64,000 nt of DNA from Hygrocybe punicea (Eukaryota; Basidiomycota; Agaricomycetes; Agaricales; Hygrophoraceae): the NCBI GenBank assembly GCA_963556145.1, contig OY744466.1:6270399-6334398 (forward strand). Direction: 5' to 3'. Both the position numbers and the translations under genes were made by a program. Numbering within the stretch: the stretch's first letter is position 1; each line of letters begins with the position of its first letter. This document shows positions 21,701 to 32,969 of the stretch, one piece after another. The notes beneath the pieces were generated by a model, which was not told where the DNA came from, searched no databases, and worked only from the letters and a program-made list of their open reading frames with translations.

Positions 21701-23255
21701 TCAACAAAGGCGCTGACTTTTATGTCCATTCCATTTGTGACACATGATTAGTGGATATATAAACCACAGGCTGATGACACAATGCTCACTTTTGAGACCC
21801 AACGCAAATACATTGATCCATCATTTTCATCGGTGTCCTCAATCCAGTGAGACCACTTTCCAGCTGGCACAGCTTGAATTGGAGGAGGACAAACCCAAGG
21901 CTCCCTTTCAGGTGAAAGGTGAATTAGATTAAGGCCGGGTGCCTTGGGGTCACGTTGGGATGGCTCAGAAAAATGCGGCAAAGTACCAGTGTCCACTGAA
22001 ATAGGATTCGCCGACATATAGGACGACGCTGCTAACCTGAAGAGACATTTCAGTTAGCATTTTGATATTATATCATTGAAAGGAAGCTGCAGTGCCAGAG
22101 CTGCGCCATATACCCAATGGAAGCATCAGTTTTCTTCTTCGTCTGTATGTAACCAGCCTGCGGGTGCCATCCTTGACTCCATGACGAAGACAAATTCCCA
22201 GAGTGTTTGGTTGATGGCATACTGCGATCTTCATCCAAATCATCGAAATCCAATGTGCAAGCCAGTCTTAGTCGCCGGGCACAGGCATCATAATAATTTT
22301 GACCAGGCACAACACGCTGTGCAACTTCTGATGTTGCAACGAAATCGGGAAGAGCAGAGGCACGGCGGTGATCTTCGACCTGCGATGACTCTGAATGCGG
22401 GAAATCGACGTCAGGGACGTATTCGTGAACAATGAAGCCTGGCACTCCTCCGGTCACCAGTAGCCAAAGTGACATTTTTTCATCTGATGCCGAGCCATTT
22501 AACCAAACACCCACAAAGGATTCATTAGCGGGTGGGATGGGTGTCCCGCGTAGAGATTCCAGATTAGGGGGCCAATCAGCACTCTCTATTCTGCGAGCCA
22601 TGGAAACCCAGGCCAATTTCTCCTTGATGCCTCTTTGAACCTGCATCGTTTTATCCACGGCATCTTCCCACGATAGCTCGCCTGATATATGTAGCAAATC
22701 GTCCGGCTCGGGGTACTTGGGATAGTTGATGAAAATGCAACTATTTTGCACCTTCTGTACTTTTCGCAGTCGATATATCGCGGCATCTACGCCCTGACAA
22801 CGATCCGCGAGCGCATTGAGAAATCTGTCCTCCAGGTGACCTGTGTGATTTTCTTTGCAAACCCAATACCGATGAAGCGGTTCAAATTCCACCGTCAGTG
22901 GTGACGTTGGCCGTGGGATAAAGGCGTGCCACGGGTATGATGCGGTGTAATACTGGGGAGCGACAGTAGGATCAAATCGACCGAGGTGGCCATCAAATCG
23001 ACGTAAGGTCCGATTTGCATGAGGTAAGTATGTAAACCGGGTGCCGACTTTTCCTGGGAGAAATGGTGTCTGAGAGGAATTGGGGGACCAGATTTCCCAC
23101 CGTTTTGAATTAATGGTGACATCGCGTCCATTACAGGTTGAGAAGGGGGGCAAATAGTACTCAAACCTATCATCAACGATTGGGATTCGAGTGTAACCAC
23201 GGTAAGTTGCCAGACGCGATGTCGAATAATTGAAACCCCGTAGAGTGGACATCAT
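18704..23255 (-). CDS. Multi-exon JmjC-type protein with a probably defective metal site
   Basis: Open frames from ATG 23255 to the stop near 18704 join through short GT-AG introns: 23255-about 22090, 22040-21800, 21719-21080, and so on, in phase through at least five exons. The N-terminal part has no recognised domain (FVGVWLNGSASDEKMSLWLL). The C-terminal half matches the common Agaricomycete JmjC layout: RRHILLLNAPIETFAFD, then GAWGNAATKFAASWHFVAGS with a cupin strand IVRTGIAYWVLMGAR, HWDAEGLLLSEGSVL, RPSTPHHIL, SCYGVIHTFVLNNEV and GYKWDRHEIAKNS. JmjC enzymes use HxD...H to bind Fe(II). Here the first motif reads H-F-V, so the Asp is missing, while the distal His (TPHHI) is kept. Five tandem copies of QSTAGPS precede the C-terminus. 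One junction near 20040 lacks a clean donor. The N-terminal part could be a separate gene. Confidence 0.65.
18914..19022. repeat. In-gene minisatellite (21-bp units)
   Basis: Five units of ACCAGCTGTAGATTGCGA type, 21 bases each, encode (QSTAGPS)n near the C-terminus of the JmjC protein on the minus strand. The period keeps the frame. Confidence 0.8.
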
Positions 23256-23434
23256 AAGTAAAATCTAACAGGCAAAGTCAGTAAATGGACTGTTGAGTCA
23301 AGGGTGCTTAAATTCCAAGTTTAGGGGGAAAAAACTGATCAGACTACGTTGACTAATGCCATGGTGCACCAACTCACAATGTAACTTATAGCTGGAATGA
23401 TTACAAGGTTTGAAGGACTTAGAATCGAACCCTA

Positions 23435-23946
23435 ACACGTGATTGGACCTCACCAAATACAGGCAAACATCGCAATGTATAAAAGGCTGATGTTTGTCGT
23501 CTTCAAACTCATTCCTCTTTGCCCTCGTCCATCGCGACAGTGCAATTGGAATGGCGGCGCTTGCCCTTGTCCATCGTGACAGGGCGAGTGATAACGCATC
23601 TGCTGCTCACACCAACTGCTTGCCGGTCTAGACAGCGGTTGGTGTGATGCGGATCGTTGCCCTCGTCCATCGTGACAGGGTAATGATCCATAGTGTTGGA
23701 CAACTAATAGAGTATGCCTTGTCTGTCATGACGGGCAAAAGTATTAGTTAACCAACGACTGGAGGGACCTCAGCAATGAGCGCCCACCAAATGGGCTCTG
23801 GGGGTTAGGATCATGGGGGATGTGTTTGTCCCCCTTGGTTCATGCTTAGGCAACCTACTTTATTGTAGCGGGCCGGGCATCAATACTGTTCCGTACTCAG
23901 TGATGCTGAGGACATGGTATCTAATCTCACATTCGTCATGGGTCAG
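23435..23946 (+). repeat. Dispersed ~510-bp repeat, copy 1
   Basis: It begins near ACACGTGATTGGACC and ends near GTCATGGGTCAGC. It holds a TATAAAAGG box at about 23479 and several imperfect copies of CCCTCGTCCATCGTGACAGGG, each able to fold back on itself. A further stem is ACACCAAC...GTTGGTGT. Inverted copy 2 lies at 29848-30368 and direct copy 3 at 38995-39442. The short 64-codon minus-strand frame inside all copies follows from their near identity. A solo LTR or a SINE/MITE-like element are both possible; LTR TG/CA ends were not established. Confidence 0.8.
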
Positions 23947-24903
23947 CCCCAGTGAAAAGTCGCACGTTTAAAAAGGATTTGGATATGATATGAGAAGTCT
24001 TTTTAAAATGGGTTGCAAATAATAAAATCGTTCCGAGAGAAGACAACGATTAAAAATGAGAATAAACTAACCAAAAAATAGAGACTTATGTTCTTGTAGT
24101 CCGGTGCACAAAGAACTCTTTTTTTGTGTAACTAAGACAAGATATATCCAATACGAGAATGAAGATGAAGCACTGTATGCCTGTGATGATGTCATGGCTG
24201 GGACTTAACGTTACATTTTCTCATTCGTTCCATTCCTCTCCACTTCCTACTTCCATGTCCTTGCCCCTCGTCCTCACCCCTCCCTTTGCCTCGCTTGCCC
24301 ACCTCTACCACCGCCACTATCACCATTATGATGACTACCACTAGCCGAGCCTGAGCACAGCACCCAGGCTCTCACAGTTACAATTTCCCAGAAATGCGAT
24401 GCTGCACGCCACCATTTTGGAACATGCGTAAAGTGGAGTCCCTCTCGGGCCTCAGTCAAAAAAGAAAATACTCAAATGTGTATCCAAGACAATAGCAGGT
24501 GCTAGTAAGTGTGCCCGCCCCCGTCGGCTACACGTAAGTGCTGTTCACAATGGTCTGCAATTAAACAACAATGAAACACAGGCACCCGAGCAAACCGCAG
24601 TGTTCCTACAAGCCTTGTACCCTTCTTGGCTGGTATTTTTACCCGGAGGGTCGATGGGTTGAGGTCTGGATTTTTGCTGGATTCCAAACTTGGGTTGCCG
24701 GGAATGGGGGAGCGGCAGCTCTTTTTACCTACACTTTCTAAATGTTTTCAACTCTTTTCAACTTGAAATGTTATTCATTCCAACACTATCTAATAAGAAA
24801 AACATCGAGCAGGAGTGCAGATTTAGTTTAAAATATGGCAAATTTATGATATTTGTGTTTATACCACATAAAACTTTCTAAACCTTGCGACTTTTCACTG
24901 GGG
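23947..24903. mobile_element. About 957-bp inverted-repeat element, non-autonomous
   Basis: The 18-base ends CCCCAGTGAAAAGTCGCA and TGCGACTTTTCACTGGGG are perfect inverted repeats. The similarity continues imperfectly inward (CGTTTAAAAAGG / CTTTCTAAACC). Inside there is no supported gene, only short low-complexity frames. It abuts dispersed repeat copy 1 directly on the left and stops 9 bases before the kinase gene's stop codon. The superfamily is not assigned, and no clear target duplication was seen. Confidence 0.5.
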
Positions 24904-24911
24904 TTGAACCA

Positions 24912-26916
24912 TCACTGGTATATCAGGTTTACAAACCAATTCAAGACTTTGTGTATGGTAGCATAAATCAAAGCGAAGGTACCTGGATCTGGAGTTGGTA
25001 AATACTTAAGTGTCATCATGTTGTTCATTCTCCATCCAGGATGTGAAACCGTCTCACCTGGAGTGTCCGTTGATTCATCAACTGAGCCGGGGAACCCAAT
25101 GCCAAGGGCTTGACACAGCTCCAACAGTTCATCACAATGTTCTCCGTCACAGACATGACCACATTCCGACTGCCCAAAGTCAAGGACCGAGATGTCACCG
25201 TCGTAAGATATGGCCACATTTCGGGCATCCAAGTCGCCATGGATGACTCCTGACTTGTGAATTTCCATAACTAAGATGAGAAGCTTGTGTCTGCACATTT
25301 TTCAAACAGAATCAATGATTTGTGTCACTGGATCGAAGAGTTGAGATATACCTCTGCCTGGGGGTTAATTGCTCAAAGGAGTCCAACGCGTCACCACAAT
25401 CAGAGAGCAGCAATACCTTCCCAATGCCGATTATCTGAAAGAGCCCATAACACAGGGGTATTCCTTGGTATTGAAGACTTCGAAGCATTACGTATGCCTG
25501 CAACTCCCTAGCGACTGAGTCTTCATCATGACCGTCTACTTTTCCCACCACCGGAAAATTACCATAGTTACCACGATAGAGAACTGTGGTTCCACTAGCT
25601 ATGATACTGTGGAAGTCGACGAAACCCGACGGCGTCTGCAGGGTCCATGGACTGGCAATGGATTGCAGTGTGAACATGACGGCTTTGCAGTTTGTGTGAT
25701 ACCTCATTTGGGAAGGACATCCAACACAACCTCCAGCCATGATAGGATATGCCATGATGGAATTTCGTATGATCCGGGACTGTAGAGAGGGTCACTGTCA
25801 ATGAACAAATCAGATGAACAACACATTGGTTACACACAATAGGCAAGCTGAGAAGACCCGCAGCATCATGGCTTGTCATAGAAGACGTATGCAATTTTCT
25901 ATGCATGGACATTGCAAAGAAATGGGCCATATGCGAAAGGCTTCTCCTCTGAACAGCCTCATCTTCTGAACGACAACTGTAGGCATGTGTTATAGAGATT
26001 TTCTCATCGTGGCAGATCAACAACACGAATTGTTCTTCAGATGCAATGATAGCATGTTTGAAACCATGAACTCGATGTTGGTGCCAGACCTAAATGTGCA
26101 CAAATGTATAATCAATACTGTGATGTGTGAATGGAAAATGCGGGGCATATTGTCAGGGTTCACCTGGAAGATGATCATTTGCAATTTCTTTTTCCACGAT
26201 TCTTTGTAGAACATAAGGCCGGAACTGCTGTCATTGCCATCATCTGCCCCCTTCCCCGCCTCATTTGCATCAGGATGCATCTTGACAATTTTTCCTGGGG
26301 TTATCCAAGAGCCGATCATACCCAACACCGATACTTGTTGGGATGTGGAACTACGGCTTGTTAATACACGGTTGGTCTTGAATTCTACACCAGCAACCTT
26401 TAACTCCGATGCAACATTCACAATGACTGCATCTACCCGTCCGCTGGATCCAACAATGCTGGTATTGACAATTTTCCAATTTCCTTTTGGATATCTGCTG
26501 GGCGGTAAAGACTGCCGAAGTTCATAAAGACAGATGGATGCAACGAGGGCTGGCCTTATCACGGACTTCTCGACATATGCTCTTGTATCGTTCTCCGACG
26601 TGATGACCTCTGGGATTTCATCCTTTATGGCTTCTATATTCCAATACAAATTGGCAGATGGGTGGTCTCGCAGCTCGGGCCCATAATTGGACAACATCAT
26701 TTCTGACCACTGTAAATCGTACGGTAATTCCACCTCCCATCTGGCCAGATCCAAATTTTCCAGCTGACGAAGTGTTTTTGCTGATATTTTTTCTGCCGGT
26801 GTAAGTGTTTTTGTCTGTGCGGATTTGGCCCTTGATGGAGGAGGATCTGGTCGGCTAAGTCCGAAATGGGTAGAAAATGAAACGGTTTCAGTTGAAGTTA
26901 CTTGCCAAGAATTCAT
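24912..26916 (-). CDS. PD-(D/E)XK nuclease-like domain fused to a protein kinase (Crinkler-type architecture)
   Basis: ATG at 26916. The first exon runs to 26164 and joins 26089 across a 74-nt GT-AG intron. The N-terminal domain shows a restriction-endonuclease-fold signature: GRVDAVIVN (Asp near residue 162) and GVEFKTNRV (Glu 178, Lys 180). Later exons (about 25755-25340 and 25298-24912) give a kinase. They read an N-lobe with IASGTTVLYRGNYG, Lys in FPVVGKVDG, Glu in ARELQAYVML, a catalytic loop SGVIHGDLDARNVAIS and a DFG triad in VLDFGQSECGH. All key kinase residues are present. Nuclease-kinase fusions occur in the Crinkler-RHS-type effector families described for fungi and oomycetes. Whether this acts in inter-organism conflict or inside the cell cannot be told from sequence. 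No signal peptide is visible in MNSWQVTSTETVSFS. Confidence 0.7.
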
Positions 26917-27459
26917 GCTGATTGGTTGGTGGTCATCTCGCGTCTATTTGACCAATCTCAATTTCTCCCTGCACCAATTTAAAGTTTGATTGCATCAGAG
27001 CATTTTCACGTGTGACATTTGTCACGCATCATGTCCTCAACCTTTCGATACAGAAGTGACATTTCGATTGAAAATATAACCTTATTTGTAGGCATAGATC
27101 AAACTTGCTTTTGCTTCTCTTCAATACACAGGTCTGCTTCCTGGGAGTTGTGTGGGAATCAATTACATGTGGTTCCCAGGAGCCATGAATTTTGTTGTTG
27201 AAATGTGGATGAAGGAGTTAGGCTTTTCGTGAGTTATGCCTGGCAACCGTGACAATTTTCATCACATGACATTAGTGTAGTGCTCTCAGTCGGTGTCAAA
27301 ATTTGTATACAACTAAGTTAGCACTACCTCTGGTAGATTATATTGTAGACTAAAAGTTCTCATTTGAGGGGAAAAATTAATCCATCTCAGTTTCGAATAC
27401 TTCAAGTCACCGTGATTGGTAATTACAACCAGAATCAGGATAAGCATAAATCTACCTAA
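26917..27459. other. Spacer between kinase and TET/JBP genes
   Basis: It holds the presumed promoter of the nuclease-kinase gene (minus strand) and the 3' flank of the TET/JBP gene. No repeat or open frame of note is seen. Confidence 0.35.
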
Positions 27460-28935
27460 TCAATGCCAATTCTGTGCAGATGTAAATAATGGATTCATCA
27501 GCTGGGTGAAAACCTTCTGCCGACTCCAAACTGGTTTATCAATACCCAGTCGGTCATGCACCATGTTTCGCATGTAGTGTGCTACACATATCCTTTCGCC
27601 CCCATCCCATTTCTCCACACTGTGACTGAGAATCTTACCACAGATCTCCACTACAGTCCCAGGGGTGTATGCAAGACTGGCACCAATTTTGGGAATGGTA
27701 AGTCGTGCATTGGTATGAGTCCCGCAGCTGGCCAGTAAGTCATACCACTCCGGACAACCTCCAGTGTCTCGGTGTGGTGGGGTAACTCTGTTTACGATCA
27801 CTGCTATCCCTGTGAACACAGAGGGCCATAATAGGGCATTTTCATGAACTTTTGGCAGTTCATTGTCGTCAACGAGTCCTCCAATCGCAGCGAGACCGGC
27901 TTTATACAATGCACGGTGGGTTATAGCAGTGATGCCGTTGAGGACCATCTCCGTCGGCTTCATGCTTGTCATCCATGTAGCTGGCTCACTCCCACGCAGT
28001 GTCGTGGACGTCAGCAATTGATCTTCCAGTCTCTGACAAGGGGTTGATGTTAACTGATAGACTTTAACCCAAATGACGTTTGGACAATGAAGATACCTCT
28101 CTACCCTGAGCGAACCATGCAGGTGAAAAATCAATCGACCCTGGTTGAAAGCGTGGATTGGCCGGTGCCATAAAGAGATCAGGATGATTCCTCCATTGCA
28201 CACTTTTCCCTTCTTCATGCTTGGAGAGAGCAGTTAGATGTGATTGTGATAGAGGTCTAGAGATAGACCCAATGCTCTTGTTTGTTTCCTCCTGTTCGGG
28301 TTAATATGTGGAGGGGTAAAGCTCGCTCAGAAGCTTGCTCACCGTCCTGCTAGGATCCAGGATGTCTGGAAGATACCAGACAAGAATGGAGCCAAATTTA
28401 TCCATAATTGTAGCAGGTTCGTCCAGTTCTCCAATATTTATACCGTGGAAAAACTTTCGCATGTGTTCCTCGCTCTTCGGTGTTGCCTTTTTGATGTTCT
28501 TGACTCTGTTCGCCACTCGATTGGCGTCCCATGGCAAAATTACTGCATTTCAACAGCAAGTCAGCAAGCACATGTATTGTATATTTTATCCTCACTGGGG
28601 TTCAAAATCGCCGCTGCAACCGTTAAGGCAACTCTTTCCAACTCATTGGCAGTCACAGCTTGCCCTGCGTCATCGTTCTTGGGCAACTGGTTTCTCATAT
28701 GCAAAATCCGGGTTCTGAACCAGCAGTACGAATCAGCAGAGGGGCTTAAGCGATGGGGTATTGCATCAGGGAGAACAAACCTGATCCTCTGGTTTTCAAG
28801 AGCAGGGGTTTGGGGTAAACGCATGTTGGGCCTTGGGTAAAATGAAGTCATGTCTGACAGGACAGATTTCAGTTTTAGCCAGAACAATTTTTGGACATCT
28901 TCAATGACAGGAACCCTAGATGGTGCATCAGTCAA
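27460..28935 (-). CDS. TET/JBP-family 2-oxoglutarate/Fe(II) dioxygenase
   Basis: TET/JBP enzymes oxidise 5-methylcytosine or thymine in DNA. Exons join across short introns. The upstream frame (open to 28935, first ATG at 28851) reads NMRLPQTPALENQRIRFVLP. The next exon reads PATIMDKFGSILVWYLPDIL. An alternative frame in the following exon gives QWRNHPDLFMAPANPRFQPG then SIDFSPAWFAQG, a motif I associate with basidiomycete TET/JBP proteins. The catalytic core is complete: NRVTPPHRDTGGCPEWYDLL (HxD), GTVVEICGKILSHSV (distal His) and WDGGERICVAHYMRNMVHDR (the Arg that binds 2-oxoglutarate). Large lineage-specific expansions of this family, often near KDZ transposons, are known in Agaricomycetes; no KDZ transposase is seen here. 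It probably acts in the nucleus. The start codon is uncertain. Confidence 0.82.
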
Positions 28936-29847
28936 TTAATTGTTGTTTGACACAACATATAACGCACATGGGTGTTGGCTTTAAAACTTTACTCCGACTG
29001 TTCCTTCCTACATCCTGACATTCTCTCTTTCGCTTGTGTCGATTCTCGTTCAATGTCATGGATATGTTCTAACTTTCAGACACGTGACGATGTTAGATAT
29101 ATATACACGGTCAAAGTCACCTGACCATTTTCCCAGGCCATCAATAAGCGCGTTTTGGCTTGCCCAGCTTGGACTCCCGTACTTTCTACTTGTTGCTAAA
29201 GTCTTCCACCAGTTCTCCAATCATGCCTTGAATTTGCAGGACCTCATTGGAATGCTGGGGATGATGCTGATTTAGCTTGACCAAAAACTTATCTCAAGAG
29301 TTACAAAACGAGTTATGCAATGGATGGTGTGATGCAATGGATGGTGTGATGTCAGACTTTTGCTCTGACTATGATGTGTATTGCAAGACACTGGCTCCCA
29401 GTCACACTGAGGTCACACATCATTCTAGCACTGTTGTCTCTTTTTTCAGTGAATTTGACATTCATAGCATATTTTTCTTACGTTTTTGACAAAGTTATCT
29501 TATCTGGAGGGTGATTAAATCCAATAGAATGCGTAATGCATATAGGAACAACATCAACATTCTTTCCTGTCCACCTAAGACCGTCCAAAACGCCAATCCA
29601 GACAGTGTTCATGTGCCTTCGCATTGGTCCGGGCCAACATTCAAAAGTTTGGTCGATTTCCTCCTCTCATTCTTATCTTATTATCTGGCTTGTTTTGGTG
29701 TTATTACCGGATTTCAAATTTTGCAGCCAGACAGCAAGGGCCTCCACCCATGGAGGCACACCGCCGCATTATTGGGCATCCCATCGTCCCATTCTCAAAG
29801 CGATAGATCGTTTTCGAATATTCATACTCAAGTCAAGCCCTACCATT
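28936..29847. other. Spacer without a supported gene
   Basis: Contains only short frames and a small direct repeat GATGCAATGGATGGTGT at about 29316-29350. It includes the presumed promoter of the TET/JBP gene on the right of 28935. Confidence 0.35.
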
Positions 29848-30368
29848 GCTGACCCATGACAAAAGTGAGATTATATACAATGTCCTCAGCATCACTGAGT
29901 ACGGGACAATACTGATGCCCGGCCCGCTACAATAAAGTAGGTTGCCTAAGCATGAACCAAGGGGGACAAACACATCCCCCATGATCCTAACCCCCAGAGC
30001 CCATTTGGTGGGCGCTCATTGCTGAGGTCCCTCCAGTCGTTGGTTAACTAATACTTTTGCCCGTCATGACAGACAAGGCATACTCTATTAGTTGTCCAAC
30101 ACTATGGATCATTACCCTGTCACGAGGGACGAGGGCAACGATCCGCATCACACCAACCGCTGTCAAGACCGGCAAGCAGTTGGTGTGAGCAGCAGATGCG
30201 TTATCACTCGCCCTGTCACGATGGACAAGGGCAAGCGCCGCCATTCCAATTGCACTGTCGCGATGGACGAGGGCAAAGAGGAATGAGTTTGAAGACGACA
30301 AGCATCAGCCTTTTAAACACTTGTGTTTGTATGTTGGTGTTTGCCTTTATGTGGTTCCACATCACCTG
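29848..30368 (-). repeat. Dispersed ~510-bp repeat, copy 2 (inverted)
   Basis: It is the reverse complement of copies 1 and 3, running from GCTGACCCATGAC to about GTTCCACATCACC. It keeps the folded GTCCATCGTGAC modules with a few base changes. Its TATA-like box reads TTTAAAAGG, as in copy 3. With copy 1 it forms a widely spaced inverted pair around the nuclease-kinase and TET/JBP genes. Confidence 0.8.
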
Positions 30369-30506
30369 ACTAATCTGGGCACTCTTAATAGCTTGATCAT
30401 CTGTCTGCTCCGCGCTCACCGTTGTCTGCTTGACCGAGCCATACTGCATTACTCGTTACTTGGAGGACCTTGGTTTTGTTCGCGTGCAAATTGTTCTTGA
30501 GTATCA

Positions 30507-32444
30507 ATGCGTCTCAAGTTTCCTTGGGTGTATCTCCAGTCTGAGGCATGGATGCTCGAGAAAGATGCAAAATCACAAATCCTCTTTGATATTCAGGGGT
30601 CAAGGTGAGCCTCCGATATCAATTCCAGGACGATGGTCATGATCACTATCCTTTTAGAGTCATTTTGGGTATTTTGGGATTACGCGTCCCATCATTCACG
30701 ATTAGAGTAGATCATGAAGTTACCACATGTAAAGTGTGTTACAAGGATGATGTTATATGTGTTTTCTAACACTACCTACGTATAGATGACTTTACCAGAT
30801 AGCGACAACGTAGGCGTTCGGGTCTTGACACTGGAATTTGCTATTTCTCGCCGCTTGGATTCCGGCGTGTGCTCGTTTTTAGGACGGAAAGACAATGGTT
30901 GGATGACTTTTTGCATTCATTCTGCTTGTTGACATTAACCGTAACATCATGACAATCATGAACAGCGTTGGTAACCAGACATCGACTAGGAATATACTTC
31001 GACACAGATCACCACAGTTGGATGGAATCTTCTTACAAGGAACTTGTTGCTTCCATAATGCGTACCATGGGGTTACATCACATCACATTCTTCAAGTAAG
31101 TAGGTTGGCTTGTGTGAATTATGACGATGATGATGTCTGAAGTCAAACGTGGGATCTTCTTCAAGCAATGCCACACAGACCATGGTGGAATGGGAGCGAT
31201 TTACACAGCAAGCCAATGTTGACAAGTGCGAGAGACATCCTGTGCAACCTAATAGTGCATCACTGACAATAACGCAGGCATGATAACGATAACGACCTCA
31301 TTGTCATTGCACGTTATGGTTTACATGGAAGTGTCCCGCTGCGCTCATTTAACCGATTAAGCCATGATTGGCTCGATGACGAGTGCATGAGTTTCGGTAT
31401 CCAGTGAGGACAAAGAACTAATATCTAACTGTGGTCATTATCTTACTCAACTCATAGCCATACTTTGACAACTGCGGCGATGGACAATCCAGCAGTAATG
31501 AAACAAGTCTTTGTTTTGTCAACTTTTTTTGCAAGTAAAATGAGGTGGGTGCATTGACATCCCTTTTTGAGACTACAACGCTATCATCCATTTGGGTAGA
31601 AAGCAAGGTGTTGAAACTGTATCCACCTGGTACAGGAAGGTAGATCTTTTTTCATTTGAATACTTAGTAGTCCCTGTTTCCACGGGGTATGTTTCCTTCA
31701 TACATTGGAGAGATCACTGTTGACCTTTCTTGGATCTAGGATGCATTGGTATCTCGTTGTGATAGACCACCCAGAATATTGCCTCCTTCAACCCGATATC
31801 ATAAAACCTGGCAAATTGCGGACGTAGGTTACATGTCGTGGGGCTGGTGATGCAGAGCTGACTAAATGAATTATGACTCCAATTCACTAAGCAGACGAAT
31901 ATTCATTTTAGATTCCCTGACTGCCCACCCAAAAGAGGACGTTGCCGCTATCCGTCAATGGCTCTTCCAACTCGTACAAAAACATGGACAGACAGATTTG
32001 CCCTTCAAGATTCCTCTGACAATTGCAAAGGCAATGCGTTACATTTTTCGTCAGCCTACAGCCAATATATACTGACCACGGATCCACAGGTCCCTAGACA
32101 GACAAATAGTGATGATTGTGGCATATTCACATTGCACTTCTTGCGCGTGTTTCTGCAAAATCCAATGAAATACTGTGAAATCATGCTCATGAAGGTTTGT
32201 CCGTTTCCAGATCCGTCACCTTCCCTTACTTTCCTGGCTGTCTCATTGTGCATGTTCACAGGACAAGCATATACGTGATTATGAACAGAATAACGTTCAA
32301 TGGAAGGCAAACATCATCAACAGTTTTCGAGCGGAACTACGTGTGGCATTACAACATCAGGCTGTGCAGAATTGGGCCGATGGTATATTGTTGAATGACA
32401 TCAATGATGACAGTAGAAAGGACTCTGAAGTCATGGCTCACTGA
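30507..32444 (+). CDS. Ulp1/SENP-type C48 cysteine protease, multi-exon
   Basis: The ATG at 30507 opens MRLKFPWVYLQSEAWMLEKD. The next exons carry DDGHDHYPFRVILGILGLRV, a Cys pair TCKVCY and QWLDDF. The catalytic part is clear. It reads VFVLSTFFASK, then WYRKVDLFSFEYLVVPV, then MHWYLVVIDHPEYCLL (His), then RRIFILDSLTAHPKED (Asp), then VPRQTNSDDCGIFTLHFLRV (Gln and nucleophile Cys). The C-terminal exon DKHIRDYEQNNVQWKANIIN runs to the TGA at 32442-32444. The complete His-Asp-Gln-Cys set makes an active isopeptidase of the SUMO/NEDD8-processing type likely. Unlike the first Ulp1 gene, it looks like a compact cellular-type enzyme. Several small introns (55-70 nt) are inferred; the middle exons (30900-31430) are poorly resolved. 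Confidence 0.72.
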
Positions 32445-32969
32445 CTTGGCCACCACATATTGCGTCGTTTTCAGGCAAATTGTCCGTTGACAAGATTGGG
32501 CACAGTAATGACATGGGTTACTTACCACTTAAGCTCCGCAAGTTGTATCACCCTTAAAATCACCCGATTGTATCTTTCCTGTATCCCGCCGCACCTCCAC
32601 AGCTCAATAATTAAGCATTCCAGCAGTGGGTTCCAACTGCATTTATTCTACAAATATCATTTGGTGTTGCTGTACATAATCATGAACACGACAAAAGTCG
32701 AAGTAACTGCATTATCTGCATGGACTATTGTCTGTGTGAGCATGTAGGTAGCATTATTCATTTCGACAATATTTAGAAGGAAGACAATGCAAATAGTTCA
32801 AAAGTCTTACTGGAGCATTGTATATGATTATCATTTGATCACCAAAAGTCCCCGTCTCTCTCGCGTGTCACCATACCATCATCATAAATTCACATAAATG
32901 TAACAATATAATATAACATATAAACTAACTAAGTGCGTGTGTCGCACTAACTAACACCCGACTTCGTTT
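32445..32969. other. Spacer between convergent genes
   Basis: AT-rich 3' flanks of the Ulp1 protease (+) and the zinc-binding gene (-). Only short frames are present, and no repeat was noticed. Confidence 0.35.

Noticed and set aside
23441..23480. Hammerhead-type ribozyme near CTGATG in the dispersed repeat
   Set aside because: The CTGATG is not followed by the A needed for the CUGANGA core, and no GAAA partner is placed correctly.
23509..23703. A 64-codon frame kept in all three dispersed-repeat copies (also 30092-30286 and 39067-39261)
   Set aside because: The copies are almost identical in DNA, so shared openness is not evidence of coding. The frame runs against the TATA-like box and reads through the folded modules.
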